Part shown: one piece after another, positions 10,617-18,087 of the stretch
How positions within the stretch are numbered: the stretch's first letter is position 1
Layout of the letters: every line of letters starts with the position of its first letter
Position numbers and translations under genes: made by a program
Notes under the pieces: model-generated
Seen by the model: the letters and a program-made list of their open reading frames with translations, nothing else
Database searches by the model: none
Told to the model about the DNA's origin: nothing
Source: Chitinophaga silvisoli
GTDB taxonomy: Bacteria; Bacteroidota; Bacteroidia; Chitinophagales; Chitinophagaceae
Direction: 5' to 3'
NCBI RefSeq assembly: GCF_003412465.1
Contig: NZ_QTJV01000019.1
Location: 1-64,000, forward strand
DNA: 64,000 bases

Positions 10617-11108
10617 ATGGATATTAAATTATTTCCAATTAAGTCGTGGCAAGTTTCTACAAAACTTAACAAGGAGGAAATTCTTAAAAAAGTATCTGAT
10701 TTAACCGTCAGTAAGTCTTGGAAGATATCTATGAAGGGGTTATTTAATAATGTAAGTTTTACAAGTCAGCCAACACATGATGGATTTATTTTAGTAATAG
10801 GTAACTATGGTTTAAGTTATGCAAAGAATCCTCTGCGTCCTCCAGTGGATGTCCGTTTTGCTAATGAGAACAATTTAACATTATTAAATTGTACACATAA
10901 ACTTAGCAATGGTACTTTCGCTCGACTGGCAATGTTTTATTCTATTTTTATCATCATTTCATATTTTATGGGATTTAAGGATAAGGATTGGGTAGGTATT
11001 GTTATCCCTTTAGGAATAATAGTAGTTCATTACTGTTTAGTATTATATAATTTTAATAAACAATTATTTAACTATGAATTTTTTATAGCTGAATTGGTAA
11101 AGGATTAG
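10617..11108 (+). CDS. Hypothetical membrane protein, possible immunity protein
   Basis: This is a 163-residue protein that I do not recognise. The first ~100 residues are soluble and mixed alpha/beta. Two hydrophobic segments follow at about 105-122 (YSIFIIISYFMGF) and 126-146 (WVGIVIPLGIIVVHYCLVLY). A short N-terminal domain followed by paired C-terminal membrane helices is common among small proteins around polymorphic-toxin loci. The gene lies alone between a transposase remnant and an imperfect hairpin, and its reading frame is intact. Function unknown; an immunity role is inferred only from the neighbourhood. Confidence 0.6.
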   Translation: MDIKLFPIKSWQVSTKLNKEEILKKVSDLTVSKSWKISMKGLFNNVSFTSQPTHDGFILVIGNYGLSYAKNPLRPPVDVRFANENNLTLLNCTHKLSNGTFARLAMFYSIFIIISYFMGFKDKDWVGIVIPLGIIVVHYCLVLYNFNKQLFNYEFFIAELVKD

Positions 11109-11130
11109 CTATTGTTTTATTGACTTCTCA

Positions 11131-11162
11131 AGATGCCTTCGGATTTCCTTCTGAAGGCATCT
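11131..11162 (+). terminator. Hairpin after the 10617 gene, weak terminator
   Basis: Ten-base arms (AGATGCCTTC at 11131-11140 and its complement at 11153-11162) flank a 12-base loop. No clear T run follows. The same GCCTTC/GAAGGC stem type occurs at 15985 and 54362. Confidence 0.45.
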
Positions 11163-11359
11163 AAGTATTAACTTGGCAAGGTATGACTTCAAATCGTTGT
11201 CTGAAGATTTCCGAAATTCATTCATTCAGTATGCGGTAATTGACTTTTCTTATGTAGGGCTTTTTTATTGTGAAGGTCCTTTATAGGAAAGACTTTTTCG
11301 GAGCCCATATTTTCAACTTTGTTAAAGCATAATTTAAAATAATTGTATAGTAAAGGTCT

Positions 11360-11440
11360 ATAATACTCCCCGAAAATCGGACAGTAAATTTAAGATGTTT
11401 TTCCACTTAAACTTACTGTCCGATTTTCGGGGAGTATTAT
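11360..11440. repeat. Palindromic element, 28-bp perfect inverted repeat, MITE-like
   Basis: The arms at 11360-11387 and 11413-11440 are perfect complements over 28 bases and contain CTCCCCGAAAATCGGACAG. After one mismatch the stem can extend six more pairs, leaving an 11-base loop. The inner end of the left arm and the following bases (CGGACAGTAAATTT) match CGGACAGTCAATTT found just upstream of the IS3-like remnant at 12485 in 13 of 14 positions. This suggests two head-to-head IS ends or a small non-autonomous element. A strong structured transcript is also possible. Confidence 0.75.
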
Positions 11441-11518
11441 ATGGTCAGGATTCTAAAACAAAACAAAATCTTTCAATTGAGGCTACACCTGTAGCCGATC
11501 CTCATTAAATTTGAATAG

Positions 11519-11967
11519 ATGAATAAAGTAATATTTTTGTTTGCTGTTTCGATATTAATAAACTGCAATTTTGAAAGGAAGCGTGAGATTGAAGTTTATT
11601 TATCCTCTGATACTTGTAAGTATTGGCGTATACATGATGAAAGGCCGCTTAAGGATTATTGTGGAGGATTTTGTTTTAAATCGAACGGAACTTATATATA
11701 GAATTTGGGTGTTGGCCAAGAACTGGAGAGAGGTATTTGGAAGATTACGAAAATAATGATAGGAAAGTTTGGACTATTATTGGTGATTCTACCCTTATAC
11801 TTGATAAGGAATTTCATTATAAAATATGCTATGCAAATAAAGATTCTATTGTTTTATTTCGGATAAGGAAGGACTCGTTATTTGAATATATTTATTTAGA
11901 AAAAGATAAGGATCAAAAGACAAAACCTAAAATTGATACGGTAAATAAATTAGAATTTAAAATATAA
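11519..11967 (+). pseudogene. Broken small lipoprotein gene
   Basis: The first frame (11519-11701, 60 codons) begins with a signal sequence and lipobox LINC, then stops at a TAG after SNGTYI. The same frame continues as NLGVGQELERGIW, and near 11737 the coding signal shifts frame to LEDYENNDRKVWTIIGDSTL, running to a stop at 11965-11967. Joined together it would encode a lipoprotein of about 150 residues. One nonsense codon plus one frameshift make it a likely pseudogene unless there are sequencing errors. It sits among other candidate immunity genes. I do not recognise the family. Confidence 0.6.
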
Positions 11968-12093
11968 TTCGAAAAGTGGCTACTTATTATGCTTGCTCAC
12001 GAAGTTCGATTTTATAATATGATTAGATTGAGTTGAATTAAAATTAGCAATAGGAACATCTAAGAATCGTCTATGGTAATACAGACGATTATT

Positions 12094-12389
12094 ATGAAAG
12101 GCAGCTTAATAGTTGTACCATTAAGTGTAGCATTTCTTGTCTCTTACTCCTTTTTGGATGTGAGGCCAATTTACCTGAATTGGTTTGGTTATGTACTATC
12201 ATTTTGGGGATTGAGTTATTTTTGTATCAGCCTTTTTTTGAAGAAAAAAATCATTTAGTAAGTAGATACCTATTGATTGTAGGAATAGGCTTATTTTTGC
12301 TTGGGCTGCTATCAATAATCTATTATTATAATTCTTCGCCCTTAACCGCCGAGTTAGACTATCAGGTAGAATATAATCTACATAACTGA
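12094..12389 (+). pseudogene. Small membrane protein split by a frameshift in an A run
   Basis: From ATG 12094 the protein reads as two hydrophobic segments (SLIVVPLSVAFLVSYSFLD, then YVLSFWGLSYFCISLFL). It stops at 12256-12258 after an A7 run near 12241-12249. The alternative frame carries on with NHLVSRYLLIVGIGLFLLG and a polar tail to 12389. The joined product would be about 97 residues with three membrane helices. The break lies in a homopolymer, so a sequencing error is possible. Function unknown. Confidence 0.5.
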
Positions 12390-12516
12390 TAATTCCGGTC
12401 GCAGACGGGTTAGGATTTATATGCAAATACCCTCTTTGACCTGCCATTTAGAAGCATATTTATAATGAGATACACCAATAGATCCGGACAGTCAATTTGC
12501 CTAATGTTTTAAAGCA

Positions 12517-12690
12517 ATGGAAACAAAGACGGTAAAAAGGACTTGTAGAAAGTATGATGCAGCCTTCAAAGAAAAGTATTAAAATTGATTATATCTGGTA
12601 ATGCAGTACCAAATATAGCGAACGCAGTTGGTATTGCAAAGAACCTGGTATATTGATTTGAAAATCAAGAAAAGTGGTCCGTCAAGTCGT
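12517..12690 (+). mobile_element. IS3-like transposase OrfA remnant
   Basis: ATG 12517 gives METKTVKRTCRKYDAAFKEKY and then stops. After a frame change the sequence continues as VLKLIISGNAVPNIANAVGI, then AKNLVY and another stop. This is the helix-turn-helix start of an IS3-family OrfA. No OrfB is present. The sequence CCGGACAGTCAATTT just upstream (12484) resembles the arm of the palindrome at 11360, suggesting it is the terminal repeat of the same element. Confidence 0.7.
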
Positions 12691-12774
12691 AAAATCCAAT
12701 AACAACACGTCTGCCGATCACCTGATCTGCAATTACTGAACCATAGGGCCATTACCTAAAATACAAGTTAATAA

Positions 12775-13209
12775 ATGGGATTAATAGAAAATCTTAAAAA
12801 GAGAACATTTGCGAAAAGTATTTTGATTTTTTCTCTTCTTTTTATTGCACAGCAACATGTATCAGGATGCGATTGCAATATGTATCAGGTGGATTATTAT
12901 GTGCCGCGAGCCATTAATATTATTGTAGCTAAGGTAATTAGCGTTACTCCGGTTGGTAACCCAGATGATTACAGAAATGAAGTTATTGTAGAAGTATTAA
13001 AGGTTTATAAGGGTAGAATTAAAATAAAGAATAGATTAACCTTTATAATGCAGGATAATTGTGATCCCGATTTTAGAGTAGATGTAGCATTTTTATTATT
13101 TTGTCATGAAATTAAAGGAATATATTATTCTGATCATTGTTCCTACTCTGATAGAATATCCAATAGCGGTTCAGTTATTAAACGAATAGAAAAAATTCTG
13201 AAAAAGTAA
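12775..13209 (+). CDS. Secreted TIMP/NTR-like protein with an N-terminal Cys-x-Cys
   Basis: This 144-residue protein has an N-terminal signal ending VSG before Cys32-Asp-Cys34. The mature part reads CDC, a spaced IIVAKVISV, then EVIVEVLKVYKG and DNCDPDF, LLFC, HCSYS. That arrangement (CxC at the mature N-terminus, AxVxVxKV-like strand, VxxVYKG, three more Cys) resembles the netrin/TIMP OB-fold. In TIMPs the first Cys chelates the zinc of a metalloprotease. Here VSGC could also be a lipobox, which would acylate that Cys. A degenerate second copy of its 3' part lies at 18142-18308. Rhs tips with HExxH motifs lie nearby, so a protease-inhibitor immunity role is an attractive but untested inference. 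The family assignment is by eye. Confidence 0.65.
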   Translation: MGLIENLKKRTFAKSILIFSLLFIAQQHVSGCDCNMYQVDYYVPRAINIIVAKVISVTPVGNPDDYRNEVIVEVLKVYKGRIKIKNRLTFIMQDNCDPDFRVDVAFLLFCHEIKGIYYSDHCSYSDRISNSGSVIKRIEKILKK

Positions 13210-13228
13210 ATGTTGTTAGTAAGAAACT

Positions 13229-13265
13229 AAAGGGGGTGTCTCAAAAGTTTGAGCTTCCCCTTTTT
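13229..13265. repeat. Hairpin after the TIMP-like gene, repeated at 18329-18362
   Basis: An outer AAAGGGG/CCCCTTT stem surrounds an inner CTCAA/TTGAG stem and is followed by TTTTT, so it could act as a terminator. GTGTCTCAAAAG also resembles the end of IS1182-type elements, and an IS1182-like transposase tail lies 90 bases on. The same block, with the outer stem eroded, follows the degenerate gene copy at 18308. Confidence 0.6.
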
Positions 13266-13355
13266 AGATTTTATATGTTTATAGTCCGCAATCTGATAGG
13301 CTAAATGTATATTTTCGGGACGTAAATAGATTGTTACAACTCTGTTTTGAGAGTC

Positions 13356-13448
13356 CTAGGCTATTTTCTTCCAAAGATTATTTGCAATTGCTAATAATCC
13401 CGTTTCAACTTCTACTTTTTCGATTCCGCTTAGCATAAATCTCCTAAA
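13356..13448 (-). pseudogene. IS1182-like transposase C-terminal fragment
   Basis: The minus strand reads FRRFMLSGIEKVEVETGLLA and then IANNLWKKIA before a TAG at 13356-13358. This is the usual C-terminal end of IS1182/IS5-type transposases in Bacteroidota (FRRF, KV.VE.GLLAIA.NL.K). Everything upstream of it is gone and the plus-strand Rhs fragment begins directly at its edge. Confidence 0.72.
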
Positions 13449-13457
13449 GGAGTGATT

Positions 13458-14870
13458 ATGTTTGATATTACAGCAGTTATTGAAGCCCCTTATCTTGCTT
13501 CTACCAGTATAATTTCAGGAACGGTAATAGTTGGCGGAGGTACAACAAAAGCCATTTTGGATGCTGGTAATAACTATGGATATGATTTGATTGGGAATAT
13601 GGTGAGTGATGTGCAGGGAGGGGTGTCTAATATTACCTGGACGGTGTATGGGAAGATTAAGAAGATTACCAAAACAGATGGAAGTACATTGGAGTATAAG
13701 TATGATGCGGATGGTAATAGGGGGTGTAAGGTGTATACGCATGGTACGCAAGTGGATAAGACGTGGTATGTGAGGGATGCGAGTGGTAATGTTTTGGCGA
13801 TTTATGGGAATAAGGATGGAGATGGAAATGTATATTGGAAGGAACAACAATTGTATGGAAGTAGTCTTTTAGGTTCATGGTATCCGGAATTGAATGTGTC
13901 TGCTGGTGCTGTTGTGGCAGCGGGGTTGTGGGGTAGTACGAATAAGAAGCAGTATGAGTTATCTAATCATTTGGGGAATGTGCTGGCTACGGTGACTGAT
14001 GAGTTGAAGGCGGATAATACGGCGTTGGTGATGAGTGCGAATGATTATTATCCGTTTGGAATGATTCAGCCGGATAGGAGTTATAGTAGTGGAGGGTATA
14101 GGTATGGGTTTAATGGGAAGGAGAATGATAATGAGGTGAAGGGGGAAGGGATGAATCTAGCTTATGAAAATAGAATTTATGACCCAAGACTAGGAAAGTG
14201 GCTAAGTGTGGATCCTCTTCAAAGTAAGTATCCAGGGTTTAGCCCATATAATTTCTCATTGAATTCACCACTTTATTTTAAAGATATTGATGGTAGAGAT
14301 GTCGGTGTCACCATAACTGGTAACACGATTACATTTAGTAATACTTTTTATATTCAGGGGCTTGATCCAATCGAGTCTGTAATACTACAACAAAATTATG
14401 ATAGACTTTTTAAGGGTAAGCTTGGCGGAACTTACACAGATGAACATGGTAAAACGTATGAGGTTAAGTTTGAGTTATCCTTTAAGACAGCCACTGCTGC
14501 AGATGTAAATAGGATCTCAAATTCGGCGGCACCAATTGCGGAGTCTTTAGTGAGGGTTAACCCAGATAAGAAAAAGTCATATTCTTCTGGAAGTATTGGG
14601 GGAAATACGATTGATATGAGTATCTCAGTAGCTAAAGATATTCGTTTTTACTTCCATGAAGGGAGTCATAATTTGGGTATGGTTGACAGATATGATAATA
14701 TTGCTCTGGTTGATGATAACGGACAAAGAGCATCATTGCTAGAAGATTTTAAATGGTTGCAAGGTCAATCAGTTACCATGCCAGGATTTGAAGGTGATCC
14801 TTTAGGAGGTAACTATAAATTAGATGAAAACGGAAAATTGGTTTCAGATTTGGCAGTAAAATATAGTTAA
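13458..14870 (+). CDS. Orphan Rhs core with a zincin-like (HExxH) tip
   Basis: This frame lacks an Rhs N-terminus. The first ~35 residues (MFDITAVIEAPYLASTSIIS then VGGGTTKAILDAG) resemble the end of another toxin tip and join in frame to Rhs core at NNYGYDL (13568). Core residues match the large rhs gene through FNGKENDNEVKG (14151), then diverge into YDPRLGKWLSVDPL and a new tip. The tip holds FHEGSHNLGMVDRY (His400, Glu401, His404), a HExxH zinc-metallopeptidase motif. It has no signal peptide, so by itself it is probably a silent tip donor rather than an exported effector. A frame-consistent extension of 57 codons follows the TAA stop. A GTG at 13452 is an alternative start. Confidence 0.8.
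   Translation: MFDITAVIEAPYLASTSIISGTVIVGGGTTKAILDAGNNYGYDLIGNMVSDVQGGVSNITWTVYGKIKKITKTDGSTLEYKYDADGNRGCKVYTHGTQVDKTWYVRDASGNVLAIYGNKDGDGNVYWKEQQLYGSSLLGSWYPELNVSAGAVVAAGLWGSTNKKQYELSNHLGNVLATVTDELKADNTALVMSANDYYPFGMIQPDRSYSSGGYRYGFNGKENDNEVKGEGMNLAYENRIYDPRLGKWLSVDPLQSKYPGFSPYNFSLNSPLYFKDIDGRDVGVTITGNTITFSNTFYIQGLDPIESVILQQNYDRLFKGKLGGTYTDEHGKTYEVKFELSFKTATAADVNRISNSAAPIAESLVRVNPDKKKSYSSGSIGGNTIDMSISVAKDIRFYFHEGSHNLGMVDRYDNIALVDDNGQRASLLEDFKWLQGQSVTMPGFEGDPLGGNYKLDENGKLVSDLAVKYS
13568..14151 (+). repeat. Rhs core repeat, copy 2 (matches 7183-7766)
   Basis: Direct repeat of the core of the large rhs gene with no indels, about 95-96 % identical by eye. Its left edge coincides with the junction to unrelated sequence, and its right edge with the core/tip boundary. 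Confidence 0.93.
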
Positions 14871-15041
14871 CCAGTTATAAATCAATTTGCAAAGGTCGCC
14901 CTTGAGTATTCTAAAGAGCATAATAATGCCAAAAAGTTTGTTTTAGAAGGAAATATCGATACTGATGAGAATAAAAATAAAGGAGGCTATAATAAAATTG
15001 TAAACATACCTGTTAAAGCAGCATCTAATATTATAAAATAA
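14871..15041 (+). pseudogene. In-frame continuation of the zincin-like tip after a stop codon
   Basis: After the TAA at 14868-14870 the same frame stays open for 56 codons and reads like protein (PVINQFAKVALEYSKEHNNA, then NIDTDENKNKGGYNKIV and PVKAASNIIK) to a TAA at 15039-15041. No ATG precedes it. The simplest reading is that the tip originally ended at 15041 and a nonsense mutation removed its last 57 residues. The next gene starts 9 bases later, the normal toxin-immunity spacing. Confidence 0.55.
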
Positions 15042-15050
15042 TAATCTGAA

Positions 15051-15569
15051 ATGACTAAATACTTTTTATTTTTAATTTTACTTTTTTGCAGTAAGCTATT
15101 CAGTCAAAATATTTCTGGCAGCTTACTAAGTGATAAATATCTGATTTTCGCGGACACCGGCTTTGTAATATATACACAACCACATTTTAAAGGGTTGTTT
15201 ATCAGTACAAGTGATACTAGTTTAGTTGAAACATTAAAGAAGAATTCATACTTACCATATTTTTTTACATATAACGATGATTTTAAGGACTTTATAGTGA
15301 AGAATGACACAATCCCTGTTTTTATTAAAAAGAATAATAACGTAGATATTTATAGTGGGGGGAGGCTGGAGCAACGATCTATCTCGTATTTTCGGGCGGT
15401 TGTTACCGTGAGAGTATCAATGATGTATTTCAAATATATGGCACCTGACAATAGCTTAAAAAAAGATTTTTTTCTCAGAGATGTCAAAGCCAATAAAGAT
15501 ATCTATCTGCGTGAATACTTTCGATCATATTTGAATGTACTTGAGTGTGTAAGCTATAAATTACTTTAA
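15051..15569 (+). CDS. Secreted candidate immunity protein, probably frameshifted
   Basis: This 172-residue frame begins with a signal peptide (MTKYFLFLILLFCSKLFSQ). It starts 9 bases after the end of the extended zincin-like tip, where a cognate immunity gene is expected. At its stop (15567-15569) the coding signal passes into another frame reading NAYRFYWVVDVDALERLKDD and on to 15736. The intact ancestor probably had about 225 residues. A periplasmic or secreted protein would fit protection against an imported extracytoplasmic protease. Family not recognised; function inferred from position only. Confidence 0.6.
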   Translation: MTKYFLFLILLFCSKLFSQNISGSLLSDKYLIFADTGFVIYTQPHFKGLFISTSDTSLVETLKKNSYLPYFFTYNDDFKDFIVKNDTIPVFIKKNNNVDIYSGGRLEQRSISYFRAVVTVRVSMMYFKYMAPDNSLKKDFFLRDVKANKDIYLREYFRSYLNVLECVSYKLL

Positions 15570-15574
15570 ATGCA

Positions 15575-15736
15575 TACAGATTTTATTGGGTAGTTGATGT
15601 GGATGCATTGGAAAGATTAAAGGATGACATATTATATATGGAAAATGGTATGGTAAAAATTAAAACAGTAGATGGTATAGATGAACGAAAACTCAAAAAA
15701 AATCTTGATTTTCTCAACAACTTTCTTCTGAAATAG
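15575..15736 (+). pseudogene. Out-of-frame 3' end of the 15051 gene
   Basis: The frame reads YRFYWVVDVDALERLKDDIL, then a charged stretch and LKKNLDFLNNFLLK before TAG 15734-15736. It has no start and follows directly on the 15051 frame with a one- or two-base shift near 15565. It is best read as the frameshifted C-terminus of that gene. Confidence 0.55.
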
Positions 15737-15792
15737 ATGAACTCGTAATGCCATTGTCTAAAATATAAGTTGATAAATGAGAATACCAGTAA

Positions 15793-15945
15793 ACCTTAAA
15801 AGACGATACCTACGGTCTTTGTTTGAAGTACTGGAGAGATTCTGTTCTTTCAAATCATGACATAGATAGCTTAAGAAAAGATCTACAAGCTATTTGCAAT
15901 AAGGTTAATAATAGCGCGGCTGCAGTTATTCATAGACCTCTATAG
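15793..15945 (+). pseudogene. Remnant of another small gene
   Basis: A 50-codon open stretch reads TLKDDTYGLCLKYWRDSVLS, then NHDIDSLRKDLQAICNKV and a short tail, with no usable start. Its helix-like composition resembles small soluble immunity proteins. It ends 40 bases before the terminator at 15985. Confidence 0.35.
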
Positions 15946-15984
15946 TGAAAATAGTCGGCATTCCATTTTTTCTTCAAAGAAGAT

Positions 15985-16023
15985 AAAATCGCCTTCGGAT
16001 TAACATTCGAAGGCGATTTTTTT
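15985..16023 (+). terminator. Rho-independent terminator
   Basis: Thirteen-base perfect arms (15985-15997 and 16008-16020, core ATCGCCTTCG) surround a 10-base loop and are followed by a run of seven T in total. It closes the orphan-tip/immunity cluster. Confidence 0.85.
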
Positions 16024-16076
16024 AATATTGAACACAAAGCAGCATATAGTTTTTAAGTGCAAATGCAAAGAAGGAT

Positions 16077-16952
16077 ATGACAGTACTTGGCACTTCTTCA
16101 GTTACGGTGGCTTTGGGAGGAGGTGTTACAAAGATGATATTAGATAGTAGAGATAACTTTGCGGCATCAGATAATGTGCCAACTTCTGCTCTGGAAGGCT
16201 TGATAGGTATACCTGTGCAAAAAATAGCAAAAGATAATACGGGATTGTCAAGAAGTATCCCATCTTTGGCAGAAGGGATATTTATATTTAAAGCAGACCT
16301 GCCTGAGGCTATTGCTGAAACTTCCAAGGGAATTGATAAATTGGACAAAATTGCGACTTTTGTTAATACTGGAATTACGGTAAATGATATAATCAACCAG
16401 GGGAAAAGAGTGCAGAGGGAAAATGAAGAGCAACAGGCTAATGCAAATCATAAAAATTATTTAAATTATATGGTCTTATTTGAAAAAAATGTTTCCTATT
16501 TTAATAGGTTATTCACATTGCTGAGAGTTATTATTATAATAGTTATCGCCATGTCATTGCTGTTTCGTGCAGTAACTTATAAAGAACATGGATGGGTGGC
16601 TTATTGGTTTTACATTATTCCCGTTACCATTTTTCTAAATTCTTATTTTAAATGCTTAAAATATAGTTTGCATTGGATTAGCTTGATAGAAATTGTTGAA
16701 GGTAATATTTGCCATGTAGTAGTAAGAAGAAAGGATAAATTGGAAATTGATATTTCTGTGCCAATAAGTGAACTCAAATTTGAATTAGTACCTATCCCAT
16801 CCCGTTATACTTATTATAAATTATTAGTTTATTATAAATCTGATCTGTTAGTTTTTCAATGGGAACTAGATGAGTGGCGTAGATACCGTATGCAAAAAAT
16901 AATTCAATATTTTCATCCGGATAGCAGGATGGCAAAGCAGGAAAAGTTATAG
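16077..16952 (+). CDS. Chimeric protein: toxin-tip fragment fused to a membrane protein
   Basis: This 291-residue frame appears to be two pieces. Residues 1-120 (SSVTVALGGGVTKMILDSRD, then helical repeats such as SKGIDKLDKIATFVNTGITV) resemble the pretoxin/tip end of an Rhs protein. The GGVTKMILD block parallels GGTTKAILD at the start of the orphan core at 13458. Residues 145-291 form a membrane protein with two helices (about 147-165 and 175-193) and a soluble C-terminal domain (KLEIDISVPISELKFELVPI), the look of a small membrane-anchored immunity protein. There is no signal peptide. It may be a deletion product joining a toxin end to its neighbour, or a genuine tip with membrane segments. 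Confidence 0.5.
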   Translation: MTVLGTSSVTVALGGGVTKMILDSRDNFAASDNVPTSALEGLIGIPVQKIAKDNTGLSRSIPSLAEGIFIFKADLPEAIAETSKGIDKLDKIATFVNTGITVNDIINQGKRVQRENEEQQANANHKNYLNYMVLFEKNVSYFNRLFTLLRVIIIIVIAMSLLFRAVTYKEHGWVAYWFYIIPVTIFLNSYFKCLKYSLHWISLIEIVEGNICHVVVRRKDKLEIDISVPISELKFELVPIPSRYTYYKLLVYYKSDLLVFQWELDEWRRYRMQKIIQYFHPDSRMAKQEKL

Positions 16953-16995
16953 TATATTATTTGGGGTATGCTTAATTGCAGGCCCCACAGTAGGT

Positions 16996-17446
16996 TTGAT
17001 GGCCGAAAGTGGTTTTTGGCGAATAGCATTGTGGGGAAGTCTGCCGCAAAACCAAATGCTGGTTGCCGAGGGAATAACATTTACTGCTGGAGCATTAAAT
17101 CCAGGACCTGACGATGTTAGTCCAGGGAATTCATCTGATGAATTGGGGCGCTATGCAAGACAGACTCTACTTAAAGTACCCCGATTTGGCTCAAGCAGAG
17201 GGTCAAGGTATTATGATTTTGGTAGCTAATCCTACAAGACAAGAAATAGCAGAAGAAATATTGCACCATGAACAGCTTCTTAAATATGGGAAAGATTATT
17301 TTACAAGTAATCCATATCTTATGGAAGCGGAAGCACAAAATATTTTATTGAAGATTGGTAAAGATGAAAAATGGTCTAAGAAAGAAATGGATGAGATTAT
17401 AAGGGCAAGAGAAACTTGGACTAAAAAGTTGGAAAATAGCAATTGA
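16996..17446 (+). pseudogene. Frameshifted toxin-tip remnant
   Basis: One frame (16996-17229) reads MMAESGFWRIALWGSLPQNQ and ends in unrelated residues. The overlapping frame carries the coding signal as YPDLAQAEGQGIMILVANPT, then RQEIAEEILHHEQLLKYGKD and a C-terminal WSKKEMDEIIRARETWTKKL. EEILHHEQ followed by MEAEAQ recalls the zincin-like tips of polymorphic toxins (Glu and His residues flanked by an acidic helix), but the exact HExxH is not seen. The stop at 17446 lies 24 bases before the next small gene, typical toxin-immunity spacing. Remnant status is supported by the frame change near 17114-17180. Confidence 0.5.
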
Positions 17447-17470
17447 TAAATTTGACTATAATATAACCGT

Positions 17471-17701
17471 ATGCGTAAGGCGATAATATTAAAAAAAGAT
17501 AACTATTCTCGAATGGGTACCATTGCGACAATAAAGTTTTTGGATGGCAAGCCTGCTGGAACTGCTGATACGTTTATGTTCGAGGGTTCTTGTTATAAAA
17601 TACTTGGAGTTGTAGTACCAAGTAGTTCCGAAATATTATGGAACAATTCTCTTGAAGGGATCTATGATTGTAGAATATTGGAAGTTGAAAAACCAGATTA
17701 G
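17471..17701 (+). CDS. Small unknown protein, candidate immunity protein
   Basis: A 76-residue, predicted soluble beta-rich protein (IATIKFLDGKPAG, FMFEGSCYKILGVV, LEGIYDCRILEVEKPD). It starts 24 bases after the toxin-tip remnant, the place of a cognate immunity gene. A decayed second copy of its 3' half lies at 17945-18076, so this small gene has been duplicated with the locus. I do not recognise its family. Confidence 0.55.
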   Translation: MRKAIILKKDNYSRMGTIATIKFLDGKPAGTADTFMFEGSCYKILGVVVPSSSEILWNNSLEGIYDCRILEVEKPD

Positions 17702-17944
17702 AAGATGTTGTTGAATAACATATCTGCATGCGAGAGGCTAGATTTTTATGTAAATTAGTTATCACAGCTAGGCAGACTTGCTGAGAAAACACCTTGGAAA
17801 ATTGAATTGATTATTCCTATGCAGACATTATTTTATGGTTATGTGTCTTTTCGTAAAAGATTTTGGCAAACCTCATAGAGAGAGGATTTTTTTATAGAGG
17901 TTCTATTCACCTTCAGCCAGTTGCTAGAAATCGGAGGTAGTTAA
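17702..17944. other. Degenerate stretch between the two copies of the small gene
   Basis: No frame longer than about 70 codons is convincing here. It probably holds decayed tip sequence separating the 17471 gene from its eroded copy. I see no terminator or RNA gene. Confidence 0.4.
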
Positions 17945-18076
17945 GGCTTACCCCGACGATATGTTTGAATTCGAAGGCTCTTTTTATAAAATAGCTGGAA
18001 GTTATTAGAGCAGGTACTTTTAGTAAAATAAAAAAGAATTCACTAGAGGGGATTTATGATTGTAAATAGTAAGTGT
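17945..18076 (+). pseudogene. Decayed copy of the 17471 gene
   Basis: In mixed frames the DNA reads DDMFEFEGSFYKIAGS and then NSLEGIYDCK, aligning with TFMFEGSCYKILGVV and NSLEGIYDCR of the 17471 gene. Several stops and frame changes interrupt it. Confidence 0.65.
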
Positions 18077-18087
18077 GGGAAATAAAG

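Noticed and set aside
16022..16396. 124-codon minus frame
   Set aside because: Shadow of the 16077 gene; the plus-strand frame is longer and fits the toxin-tip pattern.
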